Assembly (NCBI GenBank): GCA_017555595.1
Contig: JAFZGC010000107.1
Span: 1-32,405, forward strand
Reading direction: 5' to 3'
DNA length: 32,405 bases
Source: Paludibacteraceae bacterium
GTDB lineage: Bacteria; Bacteroidota; Bacteroidia; Bacteroidales; Paludibacteraceae
Shown here: piece by piece, positions 16,380-23,525 of the stretch
How positions within the stretch are numbered: the stretch's first letter is position 1
Layout of the letters: the number at the start of each line of letters is the position of its first letter
Notes under the pieces: generated by a model
What the model was told of the DNA's origin: nothing
What the model saw: only the letters and a program-made list of their open reading frames with translations
Databases searched by the model: none
Program-made: the position numbers and the translations under genes

Positions 16380-16743
16380 GTGTCACTATCAATAGCACAT
16401 TTTGCCTATTTTTAAGCTATCTGAAGATTAGGCGACCTGAAGGAGTAGCGGGGAGCGTAACTCCGACCATAGAGAGGCACGAGCATAGATGAAGAAGTGC
16501 CTTGAATGGCACTTCGAGTATTGCGTCCGAACTATTCCCATAGTGAGGAATTAACGCGATACATAGAATAGAAGAAAGAAGGAGATCTATGGGAGTCCTG
16601 GGGGCTTTCTATGGGCTTTTAGTGGTGGCGATTTGACTATAACTTCTCCACTCGCACCACACAATAACCACACTATTACCAGACAATAACCACACTATTC
16701 CTTTCACTTCCGTGTCGGAGCAGTGAAGTTTGATAGAGAAGTG
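16380..16743. other. Long non-coding interval with hairpins and short direct repeats
   Basis: No credible gene fills this stretch. It contains a perfect 8-bp hairpin GAAGTGCC/GGCACTTC (about 16494-16515), a distant inverted pair CCCATAG/CTATGGG (about 16537-16593), and a direct repeat ACAATAACCACACTATT at 16661-16677 and 16683-16699, with a shorter copy (ACAATAACCA) at 16787-16796. It could be a small RNA, a dispersed repeat, or remains of an insertion. I recognise no known RNA family. Confidence 0.45.
16661..16699. repeat. Direct repeat ACAATAACCACACTATT, two copies
   Basis: Two identical 17-bp copies start 22 bp apart. A third partial copy (10 bp) lies at 16787-16796, on the other side of the VWA terminator. 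Confidence 0.8.
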
Positions 16744-16782
16744 AAAAACTCACCCTGCAAATCCAACGACTTGCAGGGTGAG
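16744..16782 (-). terminator. Rho-independent terminator of the VWA lipoprotein gene
   Basis: A perfect 12-bp stem, CTCACCCTGCAA (16749-16760) with TTGCAGGGTGAG (16771-16782), is followed on the minus strand by five T residues (16748-16744). It lies 31 nt beyond the stop codon. Confidence 0.9.
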
Positions 16783-16813
16783 AGAGACAATAACCATTAT
16801 GGAAACTTTATCA

Positions 16814-17854
16814 TTACTCTATTGTTTCTATAAACTGAATTGCAGCATCTTTCATCGGTTTAAATGCATCCCCCATAGAGGTAGAACAATCCAATACTAA
16901 TACTACCGCTATTCGTTTGCTGATTTCCTCTTCTGTAGATGCTTCTTCTACATCAGTATAATACATCTCACCATCCATAGAAACTTCTATTGAATATGTA
17001 AATTGCATCTCTTTACCATTACGCACATATTTTAGATTGTTCAATGGAATATGTACTTTGCCTGTTTCCGAATTCACCACACCACTAGCTGGGTGATCAA
17101 AACTAGCTCGCCCATATTCTGTATTATCATAGTCTAAAGAATAACCAGTAGTAGGATTTCCAGACATTTTTGCATAAATAACATCAGATGATCCATCTTC
17201 ACCCCAGAACTTTAAACGAAAATATTTGTAGTAATCTGTATAATAACCAGGATTCGTTTTAATTACAACATTTTTGGCAGAAGCTAACATTGCTTTTGCT
17301 ATATCTTCAAAAGTTGGTTGCAAATTCCAAGCAGATGTTGCATTGTAATAATTTCCTGAACCAGTCACTACTTTCTTCATCTGTTTACCAAATCCCATAT
17401 CGTCACCAAATCCAATTGCATATGAATTTAATCCTGTACGTTTCAATAGATCTTTGCGAGCTTCATCATATACCATATTAGGTGCTACACTTCGTCCTTC
17501 TTCACCCCATTTCATATTAGAATAGTTGTCTGTACCATCAGAGAAATTTAGCATAAATATATGATCAAAAGTAGGTAGTCCCGCTGCATCAAATTGCATA
17601 TTTCCTTTACTTACGGCATAGGCAAAAGAAGTGAAGTCCTTATCATTCTTTTGATCTCCAATGAATGATTTAACATCTTTTAGATTGTTGGTTAATGCTA
17701 ACTCACGAATATCCTGATTAAATGCTACAACACCAACATATACATCTTTTTTACCTGTTGGTAAATCTGGATTGTTAGATTCGTTGTTGCATGATAGAAA
17801 TCCAAAAGACACAGTGATACTTAATAGTAACCATAAATAATTGATTTTATTCAT
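16814..17854 (-). CDS. Lipoprotein with an apparently circularly permuted von Willebrand A domain
   Basis: The 346-residue protein has a lipoprotein signal peptide with Cys22 (FGFLSC), so it should be lipid-anchored in the envelope. A VWA domain is split in an unusual order. Residues 38-180 give what is normally the second to last part: VYVGVVAF, Thr75 in DFTSFAYAV, the Asp106 loop LNFSDGTDN, and SYAIGFG. A beta-rich region follows (about 190-300). The part that normally comes first, strand one plus the MIDAS motif DCSTS (Asp322, Ser324, Ser326) and helix one, ends the protein. The true stop is followed by a terminator, so this is not a truncation. Metal-dependent ligand binding is likely; the ligand is unknown. 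Confidence 0.8.
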   Translation of the reverse strand: MNKINYLWLLLSITVSFGFLSCNNESNNPDLPTGKKDVYVGVVAFNQDIRELALTNNLKDVKSFIGDQKNDKDFTSFAYAVSKGNMQFDAAGLPTFDHIFMLNFSDGTDNYSNMKWGEEGRSVAPNMVYDEARKDLLKRTGLNSYAIGFGDDMGFGKQMKKVVTGSGNYYNATSAWNLQPTFEDIAKAMLASAKNVVIKTNPGYYTDYYKYFRLKFWGEDGSSDVIYAKMSGNPTTGYSLDYDNTEYGRASFDHPASGVVNSETGKVHIPLNNLKYVRNGKEMQFTYSIEVSMDGEMYYTDVEEASTEEEISKRIAVVLVLDCSTSMGDAFKPMKDAAIQFIETIE

Positions 17855-18293
17855 AATGATAATTTTATTTATTGCCTACTCTTCATCGGATTTTCGGCTG
17901 CTTCCGTTTGTTATTTAGTTGATTGTTTAACAATTGTAGAGGCATACAAAAAAAGCGTGAAACTTGCCTTTGCCAGTTCCACCTTTAGAGGCTGTCGCAT
18001 TGCCTTGGAATTTAGAACCGACAACGCGAAGCCCACGCCGAATATAAAATACACTCTCGTGCTACAATAGTTAAGGTACGCGGTGCGCACATGTATATAC
18101 GCGAAAGACGTACCAAATAGGCACAAGAGGGATAATCTATATCCCGTAGGGCATCTATCGTTGCTAAGTCCTGAAATTCCTGAAACTTGCGACATTTCTA
18201 AAGGTCAGAACAGAGCGCTAATAAACGCCTTTTTAATATGTCTGCTACCCTCCGCCAATGATGTCAGACATCCCTCGGCGCAGGTTCACGGTG
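17855..18293 (-). ncRNA. Long leader or candidate non-coding RNA upstream of the VWA lipoprotein
   Basis: A strong promoter ends 440 nt before the VWA ATG, and no convincing gene lies between. On the minus strand the RNA shows hairpins ATGTCTG/CAGACAT (about 18271 to 18239), GGGATA/TATCCC with a 5-nt loop (about 18151 to 18135), GGTACG/CGTACC (about 18115 to 18075), and a weak stem followed by seven T residues near 17950 that might end a roughly 340-nt RNA. Near-repeats TTTCAGGAA and TTTCAGGAC adjoin each other near 18185. It resembles no riboswitch, tmRNA, RNase P or SRP consensus that I know. Confidence 0.45.
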
Positions 18294-18325
18294 CAAAGGT
18301 AGTGAATTATTTTGGATTGAGCAAG
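18294..18325 (-). promoter_or_regulatory. Bacteroidota promoter of the VWA leader transcript
   Basis: On the minus strand, CTTG (18325-18322), a 20-nt spacer and TACCTTTG (18301-18294) match the consensus. The -33 box abuts the terminator of the upstream antiporter gene. Confidence 0.8.
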
Positions 18326-18327
18326 AA

Positions 18328-18361
18328 AAAAATCGCGAATATGAAATTATTCGCGATTTTT
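18328..18361 (-). terminator. Rho-independent terminator of the NhaP-type antiporter gene
   Basis: A perfect 13-bp stem, AAAAATCGCGAAT (18328-18340) with ATTCGCGATTTTT (18349-18361), has an 8-nt loop and a T-tract on both strands. It lies 49 nt after the antiporter stop codon. Confidence 0.9.
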
Positions 18362-18410
18362 AGTTTAGATATGGCACAAGATGCCTCGGCGGAACACCGC
18401 CGAGAACTCT

Positions 18411-20021
18411 TTACTTCTTCTTGCCTGCAACCATCTGCTGCCACTTCTTTTTAGCGAAGTCCATAGTGTGGTTGATGAGATACATGCCCCAATGATCGTA
18501 TATCTCAGCATCTGAATCCTCAATATACTGCTCGGTGGCGTTGGCTGCGCTGTCGGAAATGATAAGCAGTTGATCGCCTGCCTCCAACTCTGAATCGCCT
18601 GTAGGCACAAAGAACTCCTCACCACGGCGCACCATGATAATCAGCAGTTTAGTATCGAACTTAATATCTCTTAGACGCGCACCATTGGTAAGCATTTCAG
18701 CAGTCACCTCTTTCTCTGTTGCCACAGACTCTACCTCCTCGGGTAGGTCAATCTCGAAGTGCTTGAGTTTCTTTTGCTCTTGAGGTGGCATGGTCAGGCG
18801 GAGCTTCCTTGCCATCGCCGAGAGCGAAGTACCTTGTACGATAAGTGAGAGCAAGGTGCAGAGGAAGACTACATTAAATATAAGGTCTGCGTGAGGCACT
18901 TCGTTCGCCTTGCAGAGGATGGCGAAGATGATAGGTACAGCACCTTTGAGTCCGACCCAGCTGAGCATCATTTTGTCATTGGTGCGATACTCCTTGAAGG
19001 GCAGCATACAAAGGAAGACGGACAACGGACGCGATATGAGCATCATCACCACGCTGATAATCAAGCCCGCGAGGATAACTTCGAGTTGGAAAAGCTCATG
19101 CGGACGCACCATCAGACCTAAGACGAGGAAGATAACCAACTGGCTAAGCCATGTCAGTCCGTCGAAGAAACTACGCGTTTGGCGCTTGCGGGTGAACTTG
19201 CTATTGCCAATCACCAAACCGCCGATATACACGGCGAGATAGGTGTTGCCCTTGAGGTAGTATGTAGCGGAGAAGATGAAGATACATGCCGTGAGCACCA
19301 TGATAGGGTAGAGCGACTCGTTGCTGAGTTTGGATTTGCGCATGAGGTTGACAATGACCTTACCAAAGATAAAGCCCATGACAGCACCCATAACCAATTG
19401 TACGACAATATCTTGCACTACGGTTAGGGCGGTGACATTGCCGCTTGTGGCGGTCACTACACCGATGAGGGTGGTGGTCAACACATATGCCATAGGGTCG
19501 TTAGCTCCAGACTCCAACTCGAGGAGTGGACGGAGGTTGTGTTTCAAGCCTATTCCGTTGGTGCGAAGAATAGAGAAGACCGATGCCGAGTCGGTGGAAG
19601 ACATAGTGGATGCCATCAGCAGTGCTACGGGTAGGGATACCGCAGCAATGGCGCTAAACCAGCCAAAAACTACATAGATAATACCGCCCGTGATGAGCAT
19701 GGTCAGCAGTACGCCGATGGTTGCCAAGGTCAAACCAGGAGCGATGACAGGGCGAATGTCCGAGAGTTTGGTGTCTAAACCACCCGAAAACAGGATGATA
19801 CACAGGGCAATGGTGCCGATGGCTTGGGCGGAATCTACGTTTAGCATGTAGCCGACACCTTCTTCATTGACAATCTTACCCAGTCCGTCGGGACCAAACA
19901 GCATACCCACTGCCAAGAACAAGAGCAGGGCAGGTACGCCGAACTTATAGCCGATTTTATCGGTGAAAATGCTCGCAAAGAATAGGAGCGAGAGTACGAG
20001 GAGGATGAGTTCTACTTGCAT
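18411..20021 (-). CDS. NhaP2/CvrA-type potassium/proton antiporter (CPA1) with TrkA-C domain
   Basis: The 536-residue protein has about twelve transmembrane helices in residues 1-400, with antiporter core segments such as FSGGLDTKLSDIRPVIAPG, STDSASVFSILR and LLELESGANDPMAYVL, where conserved acidic residues couple ions and protons. The cytoplasmic end carries a TrkA-C-like domain (TNGARLRDIKFDTKLLIIMVRRG, SELEAGDQLLIISD), the nucleotide- or ion-sensing module of NhaP2-type transporters. The likely role is K+ or Na+/H+ exchange for pH and volume control. It follows the thioredoxin-like gene by 37 nt in the same direction, and a clear terminator ends the unit. Confidence 0.92.
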   Translation of the reverse strand: MQVELILLVLSLLFFASIFTDKIGYKFGVPALLLFLAVGMLFGPDGLGKIVNEEGVGYMLNVDSAQAIGTIALCIILFSGGLDTKLSDIRPVIAPGLTLATIGVLLTMLITGGIIYVVFGWFSAIAAVSLPVALLMASTMSSTDSASVFSILRTNGIGLKHNLRPLLELESGANDPMAYVLTTTLIGVVTATSGNVTALTVVQDIVVQLVMGAVMGFIFGKVIVNLMRKSKLSNESLYPIMVLTACIFIFSATYYLKGNTYLAVYIGGLVIGNSKFTRKRQTRSFFDGLTWLSQLVIFLVLGLMVRPHELFQLEVILAGLIISVVMMLISRPLSVFLCMLPFKEYRTNDKMMLSWVGLKGAVPIIFAILCKANEVPHADLIFNVVFLCTLLSLIVQGTSLSAMARKLRLTMPPQEQKKLKHFEIDLPEEVESVATEKEVTAEMLTNGARLRDIKFDTKLLIIMVRRGEEFFVPTGDSELEAGDQLLIISDSAANATEQYIEDSDAEIYDHWGMYLINHTMDFAKKKWQQMVAGKKK

Positions 20022-20028
20022 GCGTTAG

Positions 20029-20058
20029 GAGTTCTAAAGGTTCTAAAAGTTTTAAGGG
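20029..20058. repeat. Phrase-like tract TTCTAAAGG/TTCTAAAAG/TTTTAAGGG
   Basis: The gap between the thioredoxin stop codon and the antiporter ATG is filled with 9-nt near-repeats on the AGTTCTAAAGG theme. It is the same type of tract as found after other stop codons in this window. Confidence 0.5.
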
Positions 20059-20490
20059 TTACTCTACGCCAAGGAGTTGCTTGATGGCTTCTTGCCAGTA
20101 GTCAAGTTCGTGGTAGCCTTGAGCAACACGTGGACCGCCTTCCATAGGGCAGAACACCACGGTTGGATAACTGCGGACACCGAATAATGCAGCTACCTCA
20201 GGTTCCTTCTCCGCATCCAAGGTATAGACATACACTTTGCCCTCGTATTGCTTGGCCACCAGCTCGATGATAGGGTGCAGCTTCTTGCACCAACCGCACC
20301 AAGTGGTGGAGAAATCAATCAGACAAGGTTTGTCACCTATGTATTTCCATTGAGGTTGTTGACCAGAAGCGAGATCATAGTAGCATACTTTCTTTTTGAA
20401 GTCTTCGGTAGAGAGGTATGTAAGCCCCTCTGAATAGGTGGACAGCGCAAAAATCGCCATTAAAACGGTAAAAAAGAGTCTTTTTCGCAT
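20059..20490 (-). CDS. Exported thioredoxin-like protein
   Basis: The 143-residue protein has a short signal peptide (about residues 5-20) and a thioredoxin fold with the active-site motif WCGWCKK, preceded by LIDFSTT and followed by the cis-Pro segment RSYPTVVFCP. The redox CxxC is complete. It probably acts as a periplasmic disulfide reductase or isomerase. The gene is first in a unit with the antiporter and has its own promoter. A specific partner cannot be read from the sequence. Confidence 0.9.
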   Translation of the reverse strand: MRKRLFFTVLMAIFALSTYSEGLTYLSTEDFKKKVCYYDLASGQQPQWKYIGDKPCLIDFSTTWCGWCKKLHPIIELVAKQYEGKVYVYTLDAEKEPEVAALFGVRSYPTVVFCPMEGGPRVAQGYHELDYWQEAIKQLLGVE

Positions 20491-20509
20491 AATTAAAGAT
20501 ATTTGGGTG

Positions 20510-20541
20510 CAAAATTACAAAAAAAAATGTATATGTGCAAG
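20510..20541 (-). promoter_or_regulatory. Bacteroidota promoter for the thioredoxin-antiporter unit
   Basis: On the minus strand, CTTG (20541-20538), a 20-nt spacer and TAATTTTG (20517-20510) match the consensus. Confidence 0.7.
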
Positions 20542-20632
20542 AAAAATCTTTTTTATTGCCATAGGCTACATTTTTTTACAAGAATTTCGGGGGAATACGT
20601 AGCAGGCGGAGTCCGAAATTACAAAAAAATCG

Positions 20633-20640
20633 TAACTTTG
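20633..20640 (+). promoter_or_regulatory. Probable -7 box for aroB
   Basis: TAACTTTG matches the -7 consensus, but no TTG is found 20 nt upstream. Instead, an inverted repeat AATTTCGG/CCGAAATT (20583-20590, 20613-20620) covers the spacer region and could be an operator or a weak terminator. Confidence 0.5.
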
Positions 20641-20705
20641 CAAACTTTATTGGTAATTTTTAATTATGTAATAATCGTTTGAGCCCTATGGGCAAAATAA
20701 GAATT

Positions 20706-21779
20706 ATGATTTTTGAATTATCTTCGCTTTTGCAAAATGTACCACAAGGGCAGTTATTTGTGCTGACGGATACCAATTCCGCCGAGCATTGTTTGCCACT
20801 TTTCGCCGAATCCATCGGAGAAACTCCTTATCATTTACTCACCATAGAGGAAGGCGAGAAGAATAAGAATTTGGCATCTGTGCAGCTCGTTTGGGATTTT
20901 TTGCTCCAGCATTGTGCCACCCGCGAGGCGGTGTTGATTAACTTAGGTGGTGGTATGATTACCGACTTGGGTGGCTTCGCTGCGGCAACCTATATGCGTG
21001 GTATTCGTTTTGTAAATATACCCACCACCTTGCTTGCTATGGTAGATGCTTCGTCTGGTGGAAAGACAGGCTTTGATTATCAAGGAGTGAAGAATGTGAT
21101 TGGCGCTTTCACCCAGCCTATGGCTACGCTAATTGATCCTATTTTTCTGCGTACCTTACCTGCGAGAGAACTGCTGAATGGCTTTGCTGAGATGCTGAAG
21201 CATGCATTAATTGCGAGTCAAGAGGAGTGGGTGAAATTGTTGCAATTGGCTGAGGAGGAACCGTCTCAAGAGCAGTTTGTAGCAGTACTATCTGAGTGGG
21301 AACTACTGCGCAATAGTATTGCTATTAAGGAGCAGGTGGTGGCAGAAGACCCTCTTGAGGCAGGCAAGCGCAAGATACTGAACTTCGGACACACTATTGG
21401 GCATGCGATAGAATCGGCTGCATTGGAGAATATTGAATTAGGAATTAAGAATTTTGAATTGAGTCCATCCCATGGCTATTGTGTTCTCTGGGGAATGGTG
21501 GCAGAGGTGTATCTGAGTATGGTGCATGCAGGTTGTCCGCGCGAGGTGTTGCAGCAACTAACACAAGTGATGTTGCAATACTATGGTAGGCCAGAATGTA
21601 ACTGTAAACAACGTGAACAATTGATAGAGTGGATGATACATGATAAGAAGAACACTCAATCATCCTGTTCAATACAAATCAATTTTACCTTGATAAATGA
21701 TGTGGGGAAACCTATTATTAATCAGTTTCTACCTTTATCAGCTATCCACGAAGCCATTGAATATCTATTCAGTATCTAA
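20706..21779 (+). CDS. aroB: 3-dehydroquinate synthase
   Basis: It forms dehydroquinate from DAHP, the second step of the shikimate pathway. From ATG 20706 it has 357 residues. Motifs are complete: nucleotide-binding LGGGMITDLGGFAAATYMRG, PTTLLAMVDASSGGKTG, and the zinc ligands in GFAEMLKHA (Glu), GHTIGHAIES (His) and HGYCVLWGM (His). ATG 20688 would add six residues and is possible. Between the second and third ligand motifs, IELGIKNFEL is encoded by a GAATT-phrased tract (21428-21462) like those found between genes, which suggests an in-frame insertion. Confidence 0.93.
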   Translation: MIFELSSLLQNVPQGQLFVLTDTNSAEHCLPLFAESIGETPYHLLTIEEGEKNKNLASVQLVWDFLLQHCATREAVLINLGGGMITDLGGFAAATYMRGIRFVNIPTTLLAMVDASSGGKTGFDYQGVKNVIGAFTQPMATLIDPIFLRTLPARELLNGFAEMLKHALIASQEEWVKLLQLAEEEPSQEQFVAVLSEWELLRNSIAIKEQVVAEDPLEAGKRKILNFGHTIGHAIESAALENIELGIKNFELSPSHGYCVLWGMVAEVYLSMVHAGCPREVLQQLTQVMLQYYGRPECNCKQREQLIEWMIHDKKNTQSSCSIQINFTLINDVGKPIINQFLPLSAIHEAIEYLFSI

Positions 21780-21828
21780 TTTTAGAGTCATTTTAATGTG
21801 GTCGCTTTAGTAAAAAAATCCAGAATGG

Positions 21829-21859
21829 TTGCATATGTGAGAAAAAAGTAGTAACTTTG
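21829..21859 (+). promoter_or_regulatory. Bacteroidota promoter for the smpB-holB-ricT cluster
   Basis: TTG (21829-21831), a 20-nt spacer and TAACTTTG (21852-21859) match the consensus. An in-frame TTG at 21857 lies in the -7 box, so the smpB start must be downstream. Confidence 0.8.
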
Positions 21860-21883
21860 CAGCCGATTATTGCGTTATTGCGT

Positions 21884-22345
21884 ATGCGGTTAAAAAGTAA
21901 TGTAAATATTAAAAATCGTCGAGCTACATTTGACTACGAGATACTGGAACGATATACGGCAGGTATTCAACTCTTTGGGACAGAGATTAAATCTATCCGC
22001 GAGAGCAAAGCTTCGCTCGTTGATACTTATTGTCAGTTTATTGGAACAGAGTTATGGGTGAAGCAGATGCATATTGCTGAATATCGATTTGGTAGTTATG
22101 CTAATCACGACGTTAAGCGTGATCGTAAATTACTCTTAAATCGTAAAGAATTACGCAAATTGCAACGTCAAGTACAAGATACGGGCAAAACTATTATTCC
22201 TCTTTGTTTGTTTATCAATGACCAAGGGTTAGTCAAAATGGAGATCGCGCTCTGTCAAGGTAAACACTCCTACGATAAACGGCAAGCATTACGTGCCGCC
22301 GATGATAAGCGCGAACTACAACGTGCAATGAAAGAGTACATATAA
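21884..22345 (+). CDS. smpB: SsrA-binding protein SmpB
   Basis: It binds the tRNA-like part of tmRNA and brings it to stalled ribosomes. From ATG 21884 the 153-residue protein has the family's [17 protein letters not shown] start, [19 protein letters not shown], and the RNA-binding [15 protein letters not shown] segment. The C-terminal basic tail ([20 protein letters not shown]), which reaches into the mRNA channel, is complete. ATG 21884 is used because the upstream frame is promoter. tmRNA itself is not in the window. holB follows after 27 nt. Confidence 0.96.
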   Translation: MRLKSNVNIKNRRATFDYEILERYTAGIQLFGTEIKSIRESKASLVDTYCQFIGTELWVKQMHIAEYRFGSYANHDVKRDRKLLLNRKELRKLQRQVQDTGKTIIPLCLFINDQGLVKMEIALCQGKHSYDKRQALRAADDKRELQRAMKEYI

Positions 22346-22372
22346 AATTAACATGATAACTGATATTGTGCC

Positions 22373-23521
22373 ATGCGTTTTGTGGATATCATAGGTCAAG
22401 AAGATGTGAAAAATCAATTGCGTCAATCCGTTCGTGATGGACGTGTGGCACACGCGCAACTCTTTACTGGCATTTCGGGTGTTGGCAAGTTTGCTCTTGC
22501 TTTGGCATATGCTCAATATCTTGCTTGTCCGAATCGCTCGGAAGAAGATTCTTGTGGTGTGTGTGCTAGTTGTTTGCAGTACCAAAAATTACAGCATCCA
22601 GACTTGCATTTTGCTTTCCCTATTGTGAAAGGTGATATAGGAGATGTATGTAACGATTTTATAGATAAGTTTCGCAGTTTAGTTTTATCTACTCCTTATT
22701 TTGATTTAGACGATTGGTATGCTGAATTGGGTGTAGAAAACAAACAAGGAATGATTTATGAAAAAGAAAGTGCAGAGATTCTTCGTAAATTATCACTCAA
22801 GAGTTTTAGCAATGGCTACAAAGTGTTGATTATTTGGATGCCAGAAAAGATGCATGTTTCTTGTTCAAATAAATTGTTGAAATTATTAGAAGAACCCCCT
22901 ACTAAAACCCTATTTTTACTTGTTACAGAGCATCCTGAGCAATTGCTTTCTACCATTATATCTCGTACCCAAGAGGTAAATATTCCCCGCTTGAGCGAGT
23001 GGGCAATAGCGCAAGCACTCATGCAACAAAATTACGAATTACCCAGTATCACAGCAAAGAACATAGCACACAATGCCAATGGTAGTTATTTGGCCGCTGT
23101 TAAAATACTCAACCAAACGGCAGAAAATAATCGCTATTTCGATGATTTTGTAGCATTAATGCGCAATGCTTGGTTAGTGGGACAAAAGAAAGATTATAGT
23201 GCACTGCTCAATCTGCGCAAATGGAGCCTGGAGATGGCTGATTCGAAGGAGGGTAGAGAGAAACAAAAAGCTTTTTTGCAATACGCACAACGACAAATAC
23301 GCGAAAACTATATATATAATTTCCATTGTGCAGATATCAATTATCAAACAGAAGCTGAGAGTCAGTTCTCAGCCAAGTTTGCTCCATTTATTCATGAAAA
23401 TAATGTAGAACGAATAATGGATGAGTTAAGTAGAGCCGAACAACAAATAGGTCAAAATGGTAATGCTAAAATCATATTTTTTGATTTGTGTCTGCAGATG
23501 ATAGTAATGATAAAAAAATAA
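22373..23521 (+). CDS. holB: DNA polymerase III delta-prime subunit (clamp loader)
   Basis: The 382-residue AAA+ protein starts with DIIGQEDVKNQLRQSVRDGRVAHAQLF, the clamp-loader signature. The P-loop reads GISGVGKFA, lacking the Ser/Thr after Lys, as usual for the ATP-inactive delta-prime. Cysteines for the zinc module are present (CGVCASCLQ, with an earlier ACPN). The sensor region EEPPTKTLFLLVTEHPEQLLSTIISR follows. It opens and positions the sliding clamp together with delta and gamma/tau. ricT follows after 4 nt; holB next to ricT (yaaT) is an arrangement also known from B. subtilis. Confidence 0.93.
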   Translation: MRFVDIIGQEDVKNQLRQSVRDGRVAHAQLFTGISGVGKFALALAYAQYLACPNRSEEDSCGVCASCLQYQKLQHPDLHFAFPIVKGDIGDVCNDFIDKFRSLVLSTPYFDLDDWYAELGVENKQGMIYEKESAEILRKLSLKSFSNGYKVLIIWMPEKMHVSCSNKLLKLLEEPPTKTLFLLVTEHPEQLLSTIISRTQEVNIPRLSEWAIAQALMQQNYELPSITAKNIAHNANGSYLAAVKILNQTAENNRYFDDFVALMRNAWLVGQKKDYSALLNLRKWSLEMADSKEGREKQKAFLQYAQRQIRENYIYNFHCADINYQTEAESQFSAKFAPFIHENNVERIMDELSRAEQQIGQNGNAKIIFFDLCLQMIVMIKK

Positions 23522-23525
23522 TTTT

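Noticed and set aside
16661..16796. ACAATAACCA repeats as a CRISPR array
   Set aside because: Repeats too short and spacing irregular, with no cas genes.
17911..18195. Minus-strand 94-codon reading frame in the VWA leader
   Set aside because: Composition rich in Tyr, Cys, Phe and Leu, no family resemblance I can support, no ribosome signal, and hairpins run through it. Kept as part of a candidate RNA.
18083..18454. Plus-strand 123-codon reading frame
   Set aside because: Runs through a promoter and a terminator and into the antiporter gene on the opposite strand. No domain seen.
20583..20620. Inverted repeat upstream of aroB as a riboswitch or attenuator
   Set aside because: Only an 8-bp stem with a long loop lying before the -7 box, so it would not be in the transcript. 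An operator remains possible.
22373..23521. Degenerate P-loop in holB as a sign of a broken gene
   Set aside because: Delta-prime subunits normally lack a functional P-loop, and the gene is full length.
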